Source of the DNA: Psychrobacillus sp. BL-248-WT-3 | GTDB taxonomy: Bacteria; Bacillota; Bacilli; Bacillales_A; Planococcaceae | DNA: 58,252 nt | Reading direction: 5' to 3' | Assembly: GCF_012843435.1 (NCBI RefSeq) | Contig: NZ_JABAFC010000022.1 | Coordinates: 1 to 58,252, forward strand | Shown: positions 26,845-35,968 of the stretch, piece by piece | Layout: the number at the start of each line of letters is the position of its first letter | Position numbering within the stretch: position 1 is the stretch's first letter | Notes under the pieces: model-generated | Databases searched by the model: none | Seen by the model: the letters and a program-made list of their open reading frames with translations, nothing else | What the model was told of the DNA's origin: nothing | Program-made: the position numbers and the translations under genes

Positions 26845-27849
26845 TTACAATCCACTTGCAACTTTTTTAGCTAAGTCTACCACTCTTGCAGAATAACCCC
26901 ATTCATTATCATACCAAGCAAGTACTTTAACTTTTGTTTTACCCATTACCATAGTAGTCAGTCCATCTACAGTACTAGAATTAGTAGTTGTATTGAAATC
27001 AATCGAAACCAATGGCTCATGCGTAATTCCCAAAATGCCCTTCATAGAGCCCTCGGCTGCTTTTTGGAACGCAGCATTTACTTCTTCCGCTGTCACTTCT
27101 TGTTGAACATCCACAACTAAATCTACTAAAGAAACATTAGGAGTAGGAACGCGTAAAGCCATTCCATGAATCTTTCCTTCTAGCTCTGGCAATACAAGTG
27201 AAAGGGCTTTCGCTGCACCGGTCGAAGTAGGAATAATAGATTGCCCGCATGAACGCGCACGTCTTAAATCTTTATGGGGATTATCTAAATTATTTTGGTC
27301 ATTTGTATAGGCATGAACTGTAGTCATTAAACCGTTTTCAATACCAAAGGCATCGTTTAATACTTTTACTACTGGTGCCAAACAATTAGTTGTACAGCTT
27401 GCATTTGAGATGATTTGGTGATTTACTACGTCTAGCTTTTCATCGTTTACACCAATGACAATCGTTGCGTCTTCATTTTTGGCAGGCGCTGTAATAACAA
27501 CCTTCTTAGCCCCAGCTTTTATGTGACCAGAAGCTTTTTCTCCATCATTAAATTTACCTGTAGATTCAATTACGATATCTACATTCAATTCTTTCCATGG
27601 AAGCTTTTCTGGCTCACGCTCGTTGACGATCTGTACATGTTTACCATTTACGATTAGAGCATTATCCCCAATCTCAATTTCTCCAGAGAAAGTTCCATGT
27701 GTAGAATCATATCTTATTAGGTGAGCTAAAGTTTCTAATGGGTATCTAGCATTAATAGCTACTACATTAAGTTCCTCTTGTACGATCGCTTGGCGAAATA
27801 CCATTCTACCGATTCTTCCAAAACCATTGATTGCAATTGAAGCTGACAT
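26845..27849 (-). CDS. gapB: Glyceraldehyde-3-phosphate dehydrogenase, GapB type
   Basis: GAPDH of the GapB class, which in Bacillus mainly works in the gluconeogenic direction with NADP. The 334-aa product has the Rossmann start SIAINGFGRIGRMVFR, the catalytic ISNASCTTNCLAPV (Cys near 152) and TVHAYTNDQ, and ends with WYDNEWGYSARVVDL. The GapB call rests on NARYPLETLAHLI, TGKFNDGEKASGHI and the speD-gapB-coaE order, which match B. subtilis. Cofactor preference is inferred. I chose ATG 27849 with AGGAGG 9 nt upstream. Confidence 0.93.
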   Translation of the reverse strand: MSASIAINGFGRIGRMVFRQAIVQEELNVVAINARYPLETLAHLIRYDSTHGTFSGEIEIGDNALIVNGKHVQIVNEREPEKLPWKELNVDIVIESTGKFNDGEKASGHIKAGAKKVVITAPAKNEDATIVIGVNDEKLDVVNHQIISNASCTTNCLAPVVKVLNDAFGIENGLMTTVHAYTNDQNNLDNPHKDLRRARSCGQSIIPTSTGAAKALSLVLPELEGKIHGMALRVPTPNVSLVDLVVDVQQEVTAEEVNAAFQKAAEGSMKGILGITHEPLVSIDFNTTTNSSTVDGLTTMVMGKTKVKVLAWYDNEWGYSARVVDLAKKVASGL

Positions 27850-27973
27850 ATAATAAGTCCTCCTATAACGTGTGATACTTTTTCTTTTATATTCATGCAT
27901 TAGTATAACACAATTTTAGAATTATGTAGCCTTAAAATACCCTGTTTTTAAATTCGTTATTTTCAAATAATTA

Positions 27974-28561
27974 TTACTTCCAAGCTCTAAGAATTTTTTC
28001 TAGTTGCTCCCTAGTTGACTCCAAAGTGCCGTTATTATAAATGACAGCATCTGCGCCCTTCTCCTTAATAGACAAAGGCAACTGAGATTGAATTCTTGCT
28101 TTAGCTTCCTCTTTGGAATAATTATTTCTAGCCATTAGCCTGTTCAGTTGAGTTTCTTCTGATACTGTAACGACAATAATTTTATCCACGTAAGATTGTA
28201 GCTTACTTTCAAAAAGCAATGGGATATCCATAATAATAACCGGATGACCTGCTAGTAACATTTCCTCTTTTTGTCTCATCATTTCCGCTCGAATGGCTGG
28301 ATGCATGATATCATTCAGCTGCTTTCTTTGGGCGGGCGAAGAAAAAATTATTTCACCTAGCTTCGGACGATTTAGTTCACCATCCACATTAAGTATCTCG
28401 TCTCCAAAAACCTCCGTTATTGCTTGAAGAGCATCTGTTCCTTTTTCCACAACGATTCTTGCTACAAGATCTGCATCAATAATCGGATAGTTCATTTCCT
28501 TCAACATATTTGCTACTGTACTTTTACCGCTGGCAATACTTCCAGTCAAACCAATAATCAT
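27974..28561 (-). CDS. coaE: Dephospho-CoA kinase
   Basis: CoaE phosphorylates dephospho-CoA in the last step of coenzyme A synthesis. The 195-aa product has the P-loop GLTGSIASGKST (about 4-15), DADLVARIVVEKG and the lid region ARNNYSKEEAKARIQSQ. I chose ATG 28561, with GGAGG 7 nt upstream, 13 nt after mutM. The frame from 28594 overlaps mutM. polA-mutM-coaE form one operon. B. subtilis has ytaF between mutM and coaE in this cluster, and that gene is absent here. Confidence 0.96.
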   Translation of the reverse strand: MIIGLTGSIASGKSTVANMLKEMNYPIIDADLVARIVVEKGTDALQAITEVFGDEILNVDGELNRPKLGEIIFSSPAQRKQLNDIMHPAIRAEMMRQKEEMLLAGHPVIIMDIPLLFESKLQSYVDKIIVVTVSEETQLNRLMARNNYSKEEAKARIQSQLPLSIKEKGADAVIYNNGTLESTREQLEKILRAWK

Positions 28562-28574
28562 GATGAATCCTCCA

Positions 28575-29450
28575 TTACTTTTGACACGAACCACAATAGG
28601 TAGATGTTCGGCCAGCTATTGTTTTCTGCTTAGTAGCCTTCCCACAGATTGGGCAGCTTTTTTTACTATACATTTGTAGTCTATGCTGCATCGTTCCTGC
28701 TCCGCCATTTATAGAACGATAATCTGAAATAGTACTTCCACCATTTTCAATGCTGTCTAATAGCACTGCTACAATTTCATGGAACAACTGAATTTTTCTA
28801 GCTTTACTAATTCTTTTTACTGTCCGTGCAGGATGTATTCTAAGATTAAATAATGCCTCTGTAGCATATATGTTGCCACAGCCTGAAACGACATGACCAT
28901 CCATTATAAATTCCTTGATTGCCTTGTTTTCATAACGAGGTAAGCTGCTCATATAGAGGAAATGCTCTAGTGCATGATCAGCAAAAGGCTCAGGGGCCAT
29001 CAAAAGTAATGGGGGATAATCTGCCTCTGTTTCTAATAGACGCAGCTCGCCAAAGCGACGTATGTCCGCATATACAAGCATGTCTCCCTCTTCAAAGTTA
29101 AGCGTGACGTGACTATGCTTTTTAAACTTTTCCTCTAAGATGTCATCCAAGGTCCTTACATAGAACCAAGCACCTGACATACCCAAATGAGAAACAAGCA
29201 GAAATGGTTCTCCATTTTGGTTTTTCAAATGAAAGTAAATATATTTCGAGCGACGTTCAATTCGAGCGATCACCATACCAGGAAGAGCAGCCTGGAATGA
29301 CTCCACGTCTGCTCCCTTGATAATAGCTTCCTTTCCAACTTGCTTTGATTTTATGATGGTTGGAGAAACATCCACTGATTGAATCAACTTACCTGTGACA
29401 ACAGGCTGAAGTCCTCGAACAACACCTTCCACCTCTGGTAATTCTGGCAT
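28575..29450 (-). CDS. mutM: Formamidopyrimidine-DNA glycosylase
   Basis: MutM (Fpg) removes 8-oxoguanine and formamidopyrimidines and nicks the abasic site. The 291-aa product keeps the N-terminal PELPEVEGV with the catalytic Pro and Glu, the helix-2-turn-helix region HPARTVKRISKA, and a C-terminal zinc finger CPICGKATKQKTIAGRTSTYC..C. The start has AAGGAG 8 nt upstream and lies 12 nt after polA. Pairing with polA is the conserved base-excision-repair arrangement. Confidence 0.97.
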   Translation of the reverse strand: MPELPEVEGVVRGLQPVVTGKLIQSVDVSPTIIKSKQVGKEAIIKGADVESFQAALPGMVIARIERRSKYIYFHLKNQNGEPFLLVSHLGMSGAWFYVRTLDDILEEKFKKHSHVTLNFEEGDMLVYADIRRFGELRLLETEADYPPLLLMAPEPFADHALEHFLYMSSLPRYENKAIKEFIMDGHVVSGCGNIYATEALFNLRIHPARTVKRISKARKIQLFHEIVAVLLDSIENGGSTISDYRSINGGAGTMQHRLQMYSKKSCPICGKATKQKTIAGRTSTYCGSCQK

Positions 29451-29462
29451 ACATAAAACTCC

Positions 29463-32090
29463 TTACTTTGTATCGTACCAAGATGATCCAAATGCATACT
29501 CCACTTTTAGAGGAACGTTTAGCTCAATCGCAGATTCCATTACCTCAGGAACAATCTTCTCAAGCAGTGCAATCTCTTCTGGAGGAGCCTCGAATATTAG
29601 CTCATCATGTACTTGAAGAAGCATCTTGGTTTGCATGTTTTCTTTTTTAAGTCGTGCTGCCATATCAATCATCGCTTTTTTAATGATATCTGCTGCGCTT
29701 CCTTGTATAGGCGTGTTCATAGCTGTGCGTTCAGCAAAGCTTCTCAAATTAAAATTAGAGCTAGTTATTTCCGGCAAATATCTTCTGCGATTCAAAATGG
29801 TCGTAACGAACCCTTTTTGCTTAGCTGTTTGAATACTGTCATCCATATATTCCTTTACCCCTGGGAAGCTTTTCAAATACTTTTCGATAAATATAGCAGC
29901 TTCTTTACGAGTAATATCTAAGCTTTGAGATAGACCGTAATCACTAATTCCATAAACGATACCAAAGTTAACTGCTTTTGCTGCGCGGCGCATATTTGAA
30001 TCGACAGCGTCAGCCTCGACATGGAATACATCCATAGCTGTTTTAGTATGGATGTCCATATTATTCTTAAAGGCTTCCATCAAGTTTGCATCCTCTGCCA
30101 TATGGGCAAGCACTCGTAGCTCTATTTGAGAATAATCGGCTGCAAACATAACCCATTCAGGATTACTTGGTACAAACGCTTTACGAATTTTTCTACCTTC
30201 CTCAAGACGGATTGGAATGTTTTGTAAGTTAGGGTTGATAGAGCTTAAGCGTCCTGTTGTTGTAAGCGCCTGTTGGTATCTCGTATGAATTTTCCCGTCA
30301 CTCTCATGGATTTCTTTTAAAAGTCCTTCGATATAGGTTGAATTTAACTTCCCTAATTGACGGTACATTAGAATCTGTTCAATAATTTCATGCTCACTAG
30401 CTAGTTTCTCTAACACATCAGCTGCTGTAGAATAGCCAGTCTTCGTTTTCTTAATAGGTGGCAGCCCTAGTTTTTCAAAAAGGATAACGCCAAGCTGCTT
30501 TGGTGAATTAATATTAAATGCTTCTCCCGCTAAAGCATGGATGTCACCTTCAATTTGCTTCAGCTTGATTTCTAAATCATGTCCCATCTCAACAAGTACT
30601 TGCTTATCCACCTTTACTCCATCCGATTCCATTGTTCCTAAAATAGATGCTAGTGGTAATTCCAGTTCCTTGTAGAGCTTAAATTGTTCATTTTCTTTTA
30701 ATTTCTTTTCAAGTATAGGTTTTAAATGCCATAAAGCCAGTGCCTTTCTAGTGGCATGCTCCGCAAGCTTCTCTTGCTCGGGAACAGACTTTTTGGCTCC
30801 TTTTCCGTAAATTTGCTCATTGCTTAATACGTTATAATAACCATATTCTTTCCCTATTGTTGCAACATCATCTGCAGTCAAAGATGCATTATCTATATAG
30901 GCTGCCAGTGTTAGGTCAAACTCCACCCCAGCAATGCTTACTCCATGTTTTCTACTTACTGCTTGCGTTGCTTTTGAATCCACCACATATTTTATTTTGG
31001 ACTCATCCTCTAGCCAAGCACAAAATTCTTTTGATTGGAAAGCTGTTTCGCCAGGAATAAAATAAGATTTTTCCCCATCTGACAATGCAATGCCCAATAA
31101 ATCCGCTCTATGGTACTGTTCATCATATAATTCTAGGTGCAGGGACATTTCATCTACTAAGAAACTAGAGTTCACGTTCTCTACAATTTCAAAAGTCGTT
31201 TCCGTGGTAGAATGCTCCTCTGCCACATACTCCGTTTTTTCCAATAAAGTTTTAAAGGATAGCTCCTTCCATATGGAAATGACGTCATCCATGTTTGGAC
31301 CACTATAAGTGATATCCTCAAGTGACACCTCGATAGGAGCGTTTATTTCAATAGTTGCAAGCTCCTTGCTCATCTTCGCCTGCTCTTCATTGGCTATAAG
31401 CTTTTCTTTTAGCTTAGCACCACTAACTGAATCGAGTGCTTGGTATAGTTGCTCAACAGATCCATGCTCCTTTAAAAGTTTAATGGCTGTTTTTTCACCA
31501 ACGCCTGGAACTCCCGGAATGTTATCAGAGGAATCCCCCATTAATCCCTTCATATCGATGATTTGAAGTGGTGTAAGTCCGTATTTTTCTTGAACGTGCT
31601 CTGGTGTATATTTCTCTATGTCTGTTATTCCTTTTCTCGTAATATACACTGTAGTCGAATCAGTAGCTAGCTGAGTTAAATCCTTGTCACCTGACACAAT
31701 GACAACCTGCTGTCCCTTCTTTTCAGCCTGTCGACTTAGAGTCCCTATAATATCGTCTGCCTCGTACATTTCCAGCTCATATCGTTTAATGCCATAAGCA
31801 TCTATAAGCTTGCGTAAATATGGAAATTGCTCTGAAAGCTCGGGTGGAGTCTTCTGTCTTCCTCCCTTATATTCTTCAAAAGTGGAATGGCGGAAGGTAG
31901 TTTTTCCTGCATCAAATGCCACGAGCATGTGTGTAGGATTCTCTTCATCCATAATTTTTTGAAGCATCATTGTAAAGCCGTAAACAGCGTTTGTATGTAT
32001 TCCATGTTCGTTCGTTAATAAAGGAAGGGCAAAGAATGCACGATAAGCTAAACTATTCCCATCTAATAATAGAATTTTTTCAGATGACAT
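29463..32090 (-). CDS. polA: DNA polymerase I
   Basis: PolA fills repair gaps and replaces RNA primers. The 875-aa product has the 5'-3' exonuclease domain (about 1-290; DGNSLAYRAFFALP, DMKGLMGDSSDNIPGVPGVG). A 3'-5' exonuclease-like domain follows (about 300-470), where the expected D-x-E is missing (SLHLELYDEQ), so it is probably inactive as in other Bacillus enzymes. The polymerase domain has FAADYSQIELRVLAH, RRAAKAVNFGIVYGIS and LLQVHDELIFE. AAGGAGTG precedes the start. It leads polA-mutM-coaE. Confidence 0.97.
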   Translation of the reverse strand: MSSEKILLLDGNSLAYRAFFALPLLTNEHGIHTNAVYGFTMMLQKIMDEENPTHMLVAFDAGKTTFRHSTFEEYKGGRQKTPPELSEQFPYLRKLIDAYGIKRYELEMYEADDIIGTLSRQAEKKGQQVVIVSGDKDLTQLATDSTTVYITRKGITDIEKYTPEHVQEKYGLTPLQIIDMKGLMGDSSDNIPGVPGVGEKTAIKLLKEHGSVEQLYQALDSVSGAKLKEKLIANEEQAKMSKELATIEINAPIEVSLEDITYSGPNMDDVISIWKELSFKTLLEKTEYVAEEHSTTETTFEIVENVNSSFLVDEMSLHLELYDEQYHRADLLGIALSDGEKSYFIPGETAFQSKEFCAWLEDESKIKYVVDSKATQAVSRKHGVSIAGVEFDLTLAAYIDNASLTADDVATIGKEYGYYNVLSNEQIYGKGAKKSVPEQEKLAEHATRKALALWHLKPILEKKLKENEQFKLYKELELPLASILGTMESDGVKVDKQVLVEMGHDLEIKLKQIEGDIHALAGEAFNINSPKQLGVILFEKLGLPPIKKTKTGYSTAADVLEKLASEHEIIEQILMYRQLGKLNSTYIEGLLKEIHESDGKIHTRYQQALTTTGRLSSINPNLQNIPIRLEEGRKIRKAFVPSNPEWVMFAADYSQIELRVLAHMAEDANLMEAFKNNMDIHTKTAMDVFHVEADAVDSNMRRAAKAVNFGIVYGISDYGLSQSLDITRKEAAIFIEKYLKSFPGVKEYMDDSIQTAKQKGFVTTILNRRRYLPEITSSNFNLRSFAERTAMNTPIQGSAADIIKKAMIDMAARLKKENMQTKMLLQVHDELIFEAPPEEIALLEKIVPEVMESAIELNVPLKVEYAFGSSWYDTK

Positions 32091-32208
32091 GAATTATTCA
32101 CTCCTTAGTTATATTGTTTTACATTTACTAGTATTTAAAATATTTTTTATTGGCGATGTTAAAGGTTAGGGTTGATTTATAATCCAAAGAAATCTTAGAT
32201 CAGAGAGT

Positions 32209-32345
32209 AGAATTGATTTCCGCCCCAGCCGGACGCTTTCCTCGGGGTGAGCGATAAGCCACCACCCATCGCTAGCGCGCGTGGTTGTGGTGTCTTATCT
32301 GTCTCACTCATCCCGTAGGAGTTGCCGTCTGGCGCTCCAATCAAT
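32209..32345 (-). repeat. Dispersed intergenic repeat A, copy 2 (most complete)
   Basis: In reverse orientation it reads ATTGATTGGAGCGCCAGACG, then GATGAGTGAGACAGATAAGA, a core hairpin and GAAAGCGTCCGGCTGGGG to GAAATCAATTCT. The core pairs GATAAG..CACCAC with GTGGTG.CTTATC. It lies in the 517-bp gap between hflC and polA. Apart from the hflC terminator I see no other feature there. Confidence 0.88.
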
Positions 32346-32553
32346 AAATGGGAACAGCTTTAGCATTGATCGCTAAAAAATTTACTCGCATAAATAAAGC
32401 AGAAAAACTGTCACCAATCCCAATTTCATCATCTATTTATGTTCTTAATAGCCATTTGAAAGTTCCTGTGCGCATGTTTATAGTCACAATAAAAAAATTG
32501 TTATTCTAAATCAACCAATAACTTTAACAAAGCTTTTTTATTAAATAAAATAA

Positions 32554-32601
32554 AATCGTCATTCCCTATATCTTACCACGACAGTAAGGGGAATGACGAT
32601 T
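32554..32601 (-). terminator. Terminator of hflKC
   Basis: A 13-bp stem AATCGTCATTCCC and its inverted copy, extended inside by CTTAC/GTAAG-like pairing, is followed by TTTTATTTTATTT on the minus strand. It lies 6 nt past the hflC stop. Confidence 0.88.
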
Positions 32602-32607
32602 CATATA

Positions 32608-33579
32608 CTATTCTAAGTATCCAGATAGGATGTTGGCATAAGGTGAATCGGACGGAATAACAATCATTGTATCTTCACCGATTGTCTTCTTATAGGATTC
32701 TAACGTTCTATATAAAGAATAAAATTCAGGGTCCTTTGAAAAGCTAGTATTATAAATTCTTGCAGCCTCCGCATCCCCTTCAGCTCTTAGAAGAGCAGCC
32801 TCTTTTTTAGCTTCAGCTATCATCTTCGTAACTGTACTATCCGTTTCCGCTTCAATTCTTCTCTTATCAGCATCACCAGTAGACAAAAACTTTTGAGCAA
32901 CACTTTCACGGTCGGAAATCATCTCGTTATATACAGACTGCTCATTTTCTTCTGGCAGGTCAGTTCTTTTAATACGTACATCTACTACTTCTATTCCATA
33001 TTTATCTTTAGATAGAAGTTCATTTACTTCTTTAGTAATCTGGTCATTTAAACTACCACGAGATGAATTTTCATCATTAATGATTTCACTATAATTTAAT
33101 TGACCCAGCTCTGATCGCACTACTGAATAAATAAATTCCTCCATACGAGAGCTTGCATTTACTATGTTACCAGCATTAGAAATCATGTCCTTTGGATTGA
33201 CTACTCTCCAAACTGCATAATTATCGATAATTATACGTCGCTTATCCATTGTATTGATCTCTGCCTCAGATAAATTATGATTCATTTGGTATTTTGGAAT
33301 GGTAGTTACACTTTGTATAAATGGTATTTTCATATGCAAGCCGGGAGAATCTTTAATACTTTTAATCTCACCGAACTGACGAATAACTCTATATTCCCCC
33401 TCCTTGACTACATATATATTAGCGAGGGCAATTACTGCAAGTACAAAGACTACAAAAATTGAAATGAACGATTTAGTATGCTTTTTATAATCAATGGGAG
33501 TCTTTTCTTTTTTAGGTTTGTTAGGCACAGTTTTAAACTTTGACTCTAAATTTGCAAAAGGGTTGTTGTTATCTGACAT
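32608..33579 (-). CDS. hflC: SPFH membrane protein HflC
   Basis: HflC is a stomatin/prohibitin-type (SPFH) subunit of the HflKC complex, which in other bacteria forms a membrane cage around the FtsH protease. The 323-aa product has a basic cytoplasmic start, one membrane helix (SIFVVFVLAVIALANIYVV, about 39-57), the band-7 domain (GEYRVIRQFGEIK onward) and a long helix rich in Ala/Glu (SVAQKFLSTGDADKRRIEAE). Its ATG overlaps the hflK stop by one base (TAATG). B. subtilis lacks this pair and uses FloT/FloA. A sigma-W-type promoter precedes the operon. Confidence 0.93.
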   Translation of the reverse strand: MSDNNNPFANLESKFKTVPNKPKKEKTPIDYKKHTKSFISIFVVFVLAVIALANIYVVKEGEYRVIRQFGEIKSIKDSPGLHMKIPFIQSVTTIPKYQMNHNLSEAEINTMDKRRIIIDNYAVWRVVNPKDMISNAGNIVNASSRMEEFIYSVVRSELGQLNYSEIINDENSSRGSLNDQITKEVNELLSKDKYGIEVVDVRIKRTDLPEENEQSVYNEMISDRESVAQKFLSTGDADKRRIEAETDSTVTKMIAEAKKEAALLRAEGDAEAARIYNTSFSKDPEFYSLYRTLESYKKTIGEDTMIVIPSDSPYANILSGYLE

Positions 33580-34568
33580 TATTGTCCACTCCCTTCTTCA
33601 GGCTTTTTCTCAGTAGTAGTGCTAGGCGGTGGTGCACTTTGTTTAGAGGACTCTATTTGTTGAAGTGGTAAATACTTCATCGTCCCACCTTCATCATTCA
33701 TTATATAAATTTTAGCATTAGGCAAAACAGCTTCCAATGTTTCCATTACTAATCGCTGTCTAGTGATTTCCTTATTATTTTGATATTCGGCATATAGCTT
33801 ATCAAATAAGGCAACATCTCCTTTTGCCTGTTCAATACGTGCTGTTTGGTAGCCTATAGCCTCTGATTTAATAGCATCAACTTCACCTTCAGCCACACTA
33901 ACCTTTTCATTTACATACTTTTCTGCCTGGTTTACTTTTGTATTTTTAGTTTCTTCCGCATCCGTTACCGCTGTAAATGCAGCCCTAACTTCTGCATTCG
34001 GAAGCTCTACGTCTTGTAGCTTTACCGTCAACACAGTAATACCAATTTCATATTTATTAATCAATGAAGCAAGCAACTCATTTGTATCTGCTTCAATTTG
34101 AGCCTTACCTGAAGTTAAAGCATCATCAATTTTCGAATTTCCGATTACTGAACGAATAGATGCTGAGGTTGCATCATGTAACATTTCCTTTGGATTTTCA
34201 GAATTAAACAAGTATGCTTTAGGATCTGTGATTTTATACTGAACAACCAAGTCTGTTAAAACGATATTGTCGTCTCCAGTAATCATTTTAGTATCCTTGT
34301 CATAAGAAGTGATTTCCCCATTCGCGTCTTGCTTATAACCAAACTGTAAACTGAAGGTTTCTTTCGATAGCTTTTCTACCTTCTGTATTGGCCAAGGAAA
34401 CTTAAATTTCAATCCTGATTCTGTTATTGGCTCGCTTGCATCTCCAAATGTAATGACTATTGCTTGTTCGGATTCATCTACTGTATACCAAGATGTAAAT
34501 ACTGCGGATAGAAGAACAATGCCAACAATAGATACAGCGATAATAGTTAACAATCTTTTTGTACTCAT
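33579..34568 (-). CDS. hflK: SPFH membrane protein HflK
   Basis: HflK is the partner SPFH subunit of HflC. The 329-aa product has an N-terminal membrane helix (LTIIAVSIVGIVLLSAVF, about 7-24), the band-7 start WYTVDESEQAIVITFGDASE, a coiled-coil helix (EKYVNEKVSVAEGEVDAIKSE) and an acidic, Pro/Ser/Thr-rich C-terminus. E. coli HflK carries Gly-rich extra sequence before the helix, which is absent here. AAGGGGG lies 6 nt before the start. The genes hflK-hflC are coupled. They are inserted between polA and phoR relative to B. subtilis. Confidence 0.93.
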   Translation of the reverse strand: MSTKRLLTIIAVSIVGIVLLSAVFTSWYTVDESEQAIVITFGDASEPITESGLKFKFPWPIQKVEKLSKETFSLQFGYKQDANGEITSYDKDTKMITGDDNIVLTDLVVQYKITDPKAYLFNSENPKEMLHDATSASIRSVIGNSKIDDALTSGKAQIEADTNELLASLINKYEIGITVLTVKLQDVELPNAEVRAAFTAVTDAEETKNTKVNQAEKYVNEKVSVAEGEVDAIKSEAIGYQTARIEQAKGDVALFDKLYAEYQNNKEITRQRLVMETLEAVLPNAKIYIMNDEGGTMKYLPLQQIESSKQSAPPPSTTTEKKPEEGSGQ

Positions 34569-34597
34569 ATTTTTCCCCCTTCTCTATGTATAGTTAT

Positions 34598-34625
34598 TTT
34601 ACGGACCTGATGAAGGAAAGTTTCA
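34598..34625 (-). promoter_or_regulatory. Sigma-W-type promoter of hflKC
   Basis: On the minus strand TGAAAC (34625-34620), 16 bp, then CGTAAA (34603-34598), 30 nt before the hflK start. Known sigma-W regulons include SPFH genes (floA, floT), which fits. Confidence 0.75.
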
Positions 34626-34862
34626 AAAATTTCAAAACTGACTATTTCTTTTTGGCACGGCTTAGATAAGGGGTGTTTTTCGAAGCGTGGATATCTTTCG
34701 TGAAATGTTACATTTAAATGTGCGGAAGCGAGCTAGTAAAAAAGGATATTTGCCTATTAATGTTTAATAGGTAATGAACAGAGTAAAAAAAGAATAGTCA
34801 AATGATAAAAAATGAAATTAAAACGTGTAGGGGACAAACTTTATTTGTAGGGTGATAAATCG

Positions 34863-35534
34863 ATGATTGGAATAAGCATTGCAACGAAGTGGGAATACGA
34901 AGCGACCTTGGAGTACTTTAGCATAAAAAATAACGTACGTTTCAGTTACCCATACGGTGATTATTTCATAAGAACAATTAATGATACTGAACTTGTTTTT
35001 TATAGTACAGGTGTAAGAAAAGTAAATGGTGTTGGTGGCAATCAGTATATGATTTCTAAATTTGATTTAACTAAAGTGATCGTTGCCGGAACATGCGCAG
35101 GAATAGATGAGAAGTACAGAAATTTGGATATTTTTGTACCCAATAAAGCCGTTCAATATGATTGTACAGTAAAAGAAATTGAGCCTTTTATTAAACCCTC
35201 CTTCATAGTCGATATTGATTTATCTAAATATGGAGATGATTTTTATACAGGAACCATTGGCACTGCTGATAAAGCAGTTGTTATGTGGGAGGACTATTTA
35301 GAACTTAAAGATCACGAAATAACAATTGCCGATACAGAAGCGAGCGCAATTGCTTATATCTGCAAGAAGAATGATGTTGAATGCATTATTATTAAAGGAA
35401 TATCTGATTTTCCGACAGATGAAAGAAACTCCAATAAACTTCAATCGAACATAGAACAAATTAATGTTTATTTAGAAAATACGCCCAAGGTTATGAACAA
35501 AATATTTGGAAACTATTTAAAAAGATTCATTTAA
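34863..35534 (+). CDS. MTAN-like nucleoside phosphorylase-fold protein
   Basis: A 223-aa protein with the nucleosidase/phosphorylase (PNP_UDP_1) fold, most like 5'-methylthioadenosine/SAH nucleosidases but diverged. Visible parts are the opening strand IGISIATKWEYEATLEYF, the glycine-rich VIVAGTCAGIDEKY (about 71-84), the substrate-side DTEASAIAYICKK (Glu in place) and IIKGISDFPTD with the catalytic-type Asp. The substrate could be a nucleoside, a modified nucleotide or a second messenger. It is a single gene between hflKC and the IS. A CCTATTAA/TTAATAGG inverted repeat (34753-34771) lies upstream. Confidence 0.72.
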   Translation: MIGISIATKWEYEATLEYFSIKNNVRFSYPYGDYFIRTINDTELVFYSTGVRKVNGVGGNQYMISKFDLTKVIVAGTCAGIDEKYRNLDIFVPNKAVQYDCTVKEIEPFIKPSFIVDIDLSKYGDDFYTGTIGTADKAVVMWEDYLELKDHEITIADTEASAIAYICKKNDVECIIIKGISDFPTDERNSNKLQSNIEQINVYLENTPKVMNKIFGNYLKRFI

Positions 35535-35601
35535 ATCAATTTTCTTAGAACTTCTTTGCAAGGGACACGTATTTAAAGTAGGCTAGTTTGGAGGGAGATT
35601 T

Positions 35602-35790
35602 ATGCTCTATGATAACATCAGTCAGTTCTTAATAAATTTATTCATTTGGTGGGGTTTCCTACTCATCTTTCAAAGATTGAACAACCGTTATCCCAAAAAT
35701 AACACTTGGAAAAAAGATATAATATCAACTTTCATTCAAAGTATGGTAGTCTTACTTGTTTTGTTTCCTATTTTATCTTTCATTTTATAA
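35602..35790 (+). CDS. Small two-helix membrane protein
   Basis: A 62-aa hypothetical protein with two hydrophobic helices (ISQFLINLFIWWGFLLIF and FIQSMVVLLVLFPILSFIL) joined by a basic loop (RLNNRYPKNNTWKKD). A strong GGAGGGAG site stands 4 nt before the ATG, so I take it as real. A weak ECF-like promoter TAGAAC-16-CGTATT (35546-35573) precedes it. No homologue is known to me. Confidence 0.6.
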   Translation: MLYDNISQFLINLFIWWGFLLIFQRLNNRYPKNNTWKKDIISTFIQSMVVLLVLFPILSFIL

Positions 35791-35931
35791 TCGTGTGTTA
35801 GATATACTTTGATAATTTTGGTGAAGTTGCTTGTTCAAATGAGGAGCATTTTAATAGATGAAGTTAAAGTAAGCTTAAAGATAATGTTTGTAGCAAGCAA
35901 TTTATAATCTCTTCTTTTGTGCCACACCCCC

Positions 35932-35968
35932 TATGATTGTAGCGCAGGCGGCGACTCCAGTGGGATGA
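35932..35968 (+). repeat. Repeat A copy 3, left part, cut by the IS
   Basis: GATTGTAGCGCAGGCGGCGA and CTCCAGTGGGATGA form the left end of a repeat A copy. Joined to 37576 onward, after removing the IS and one target copy, it restores the full element. Confidence 0.85.
35958..35968 (+). repeat. Target site duplication, left copy
   Basis: CAGTGGGATGA abuts the left end of the IS. The identical 11 bp abut the right end at 37565-37575. Confidence 0.95.
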
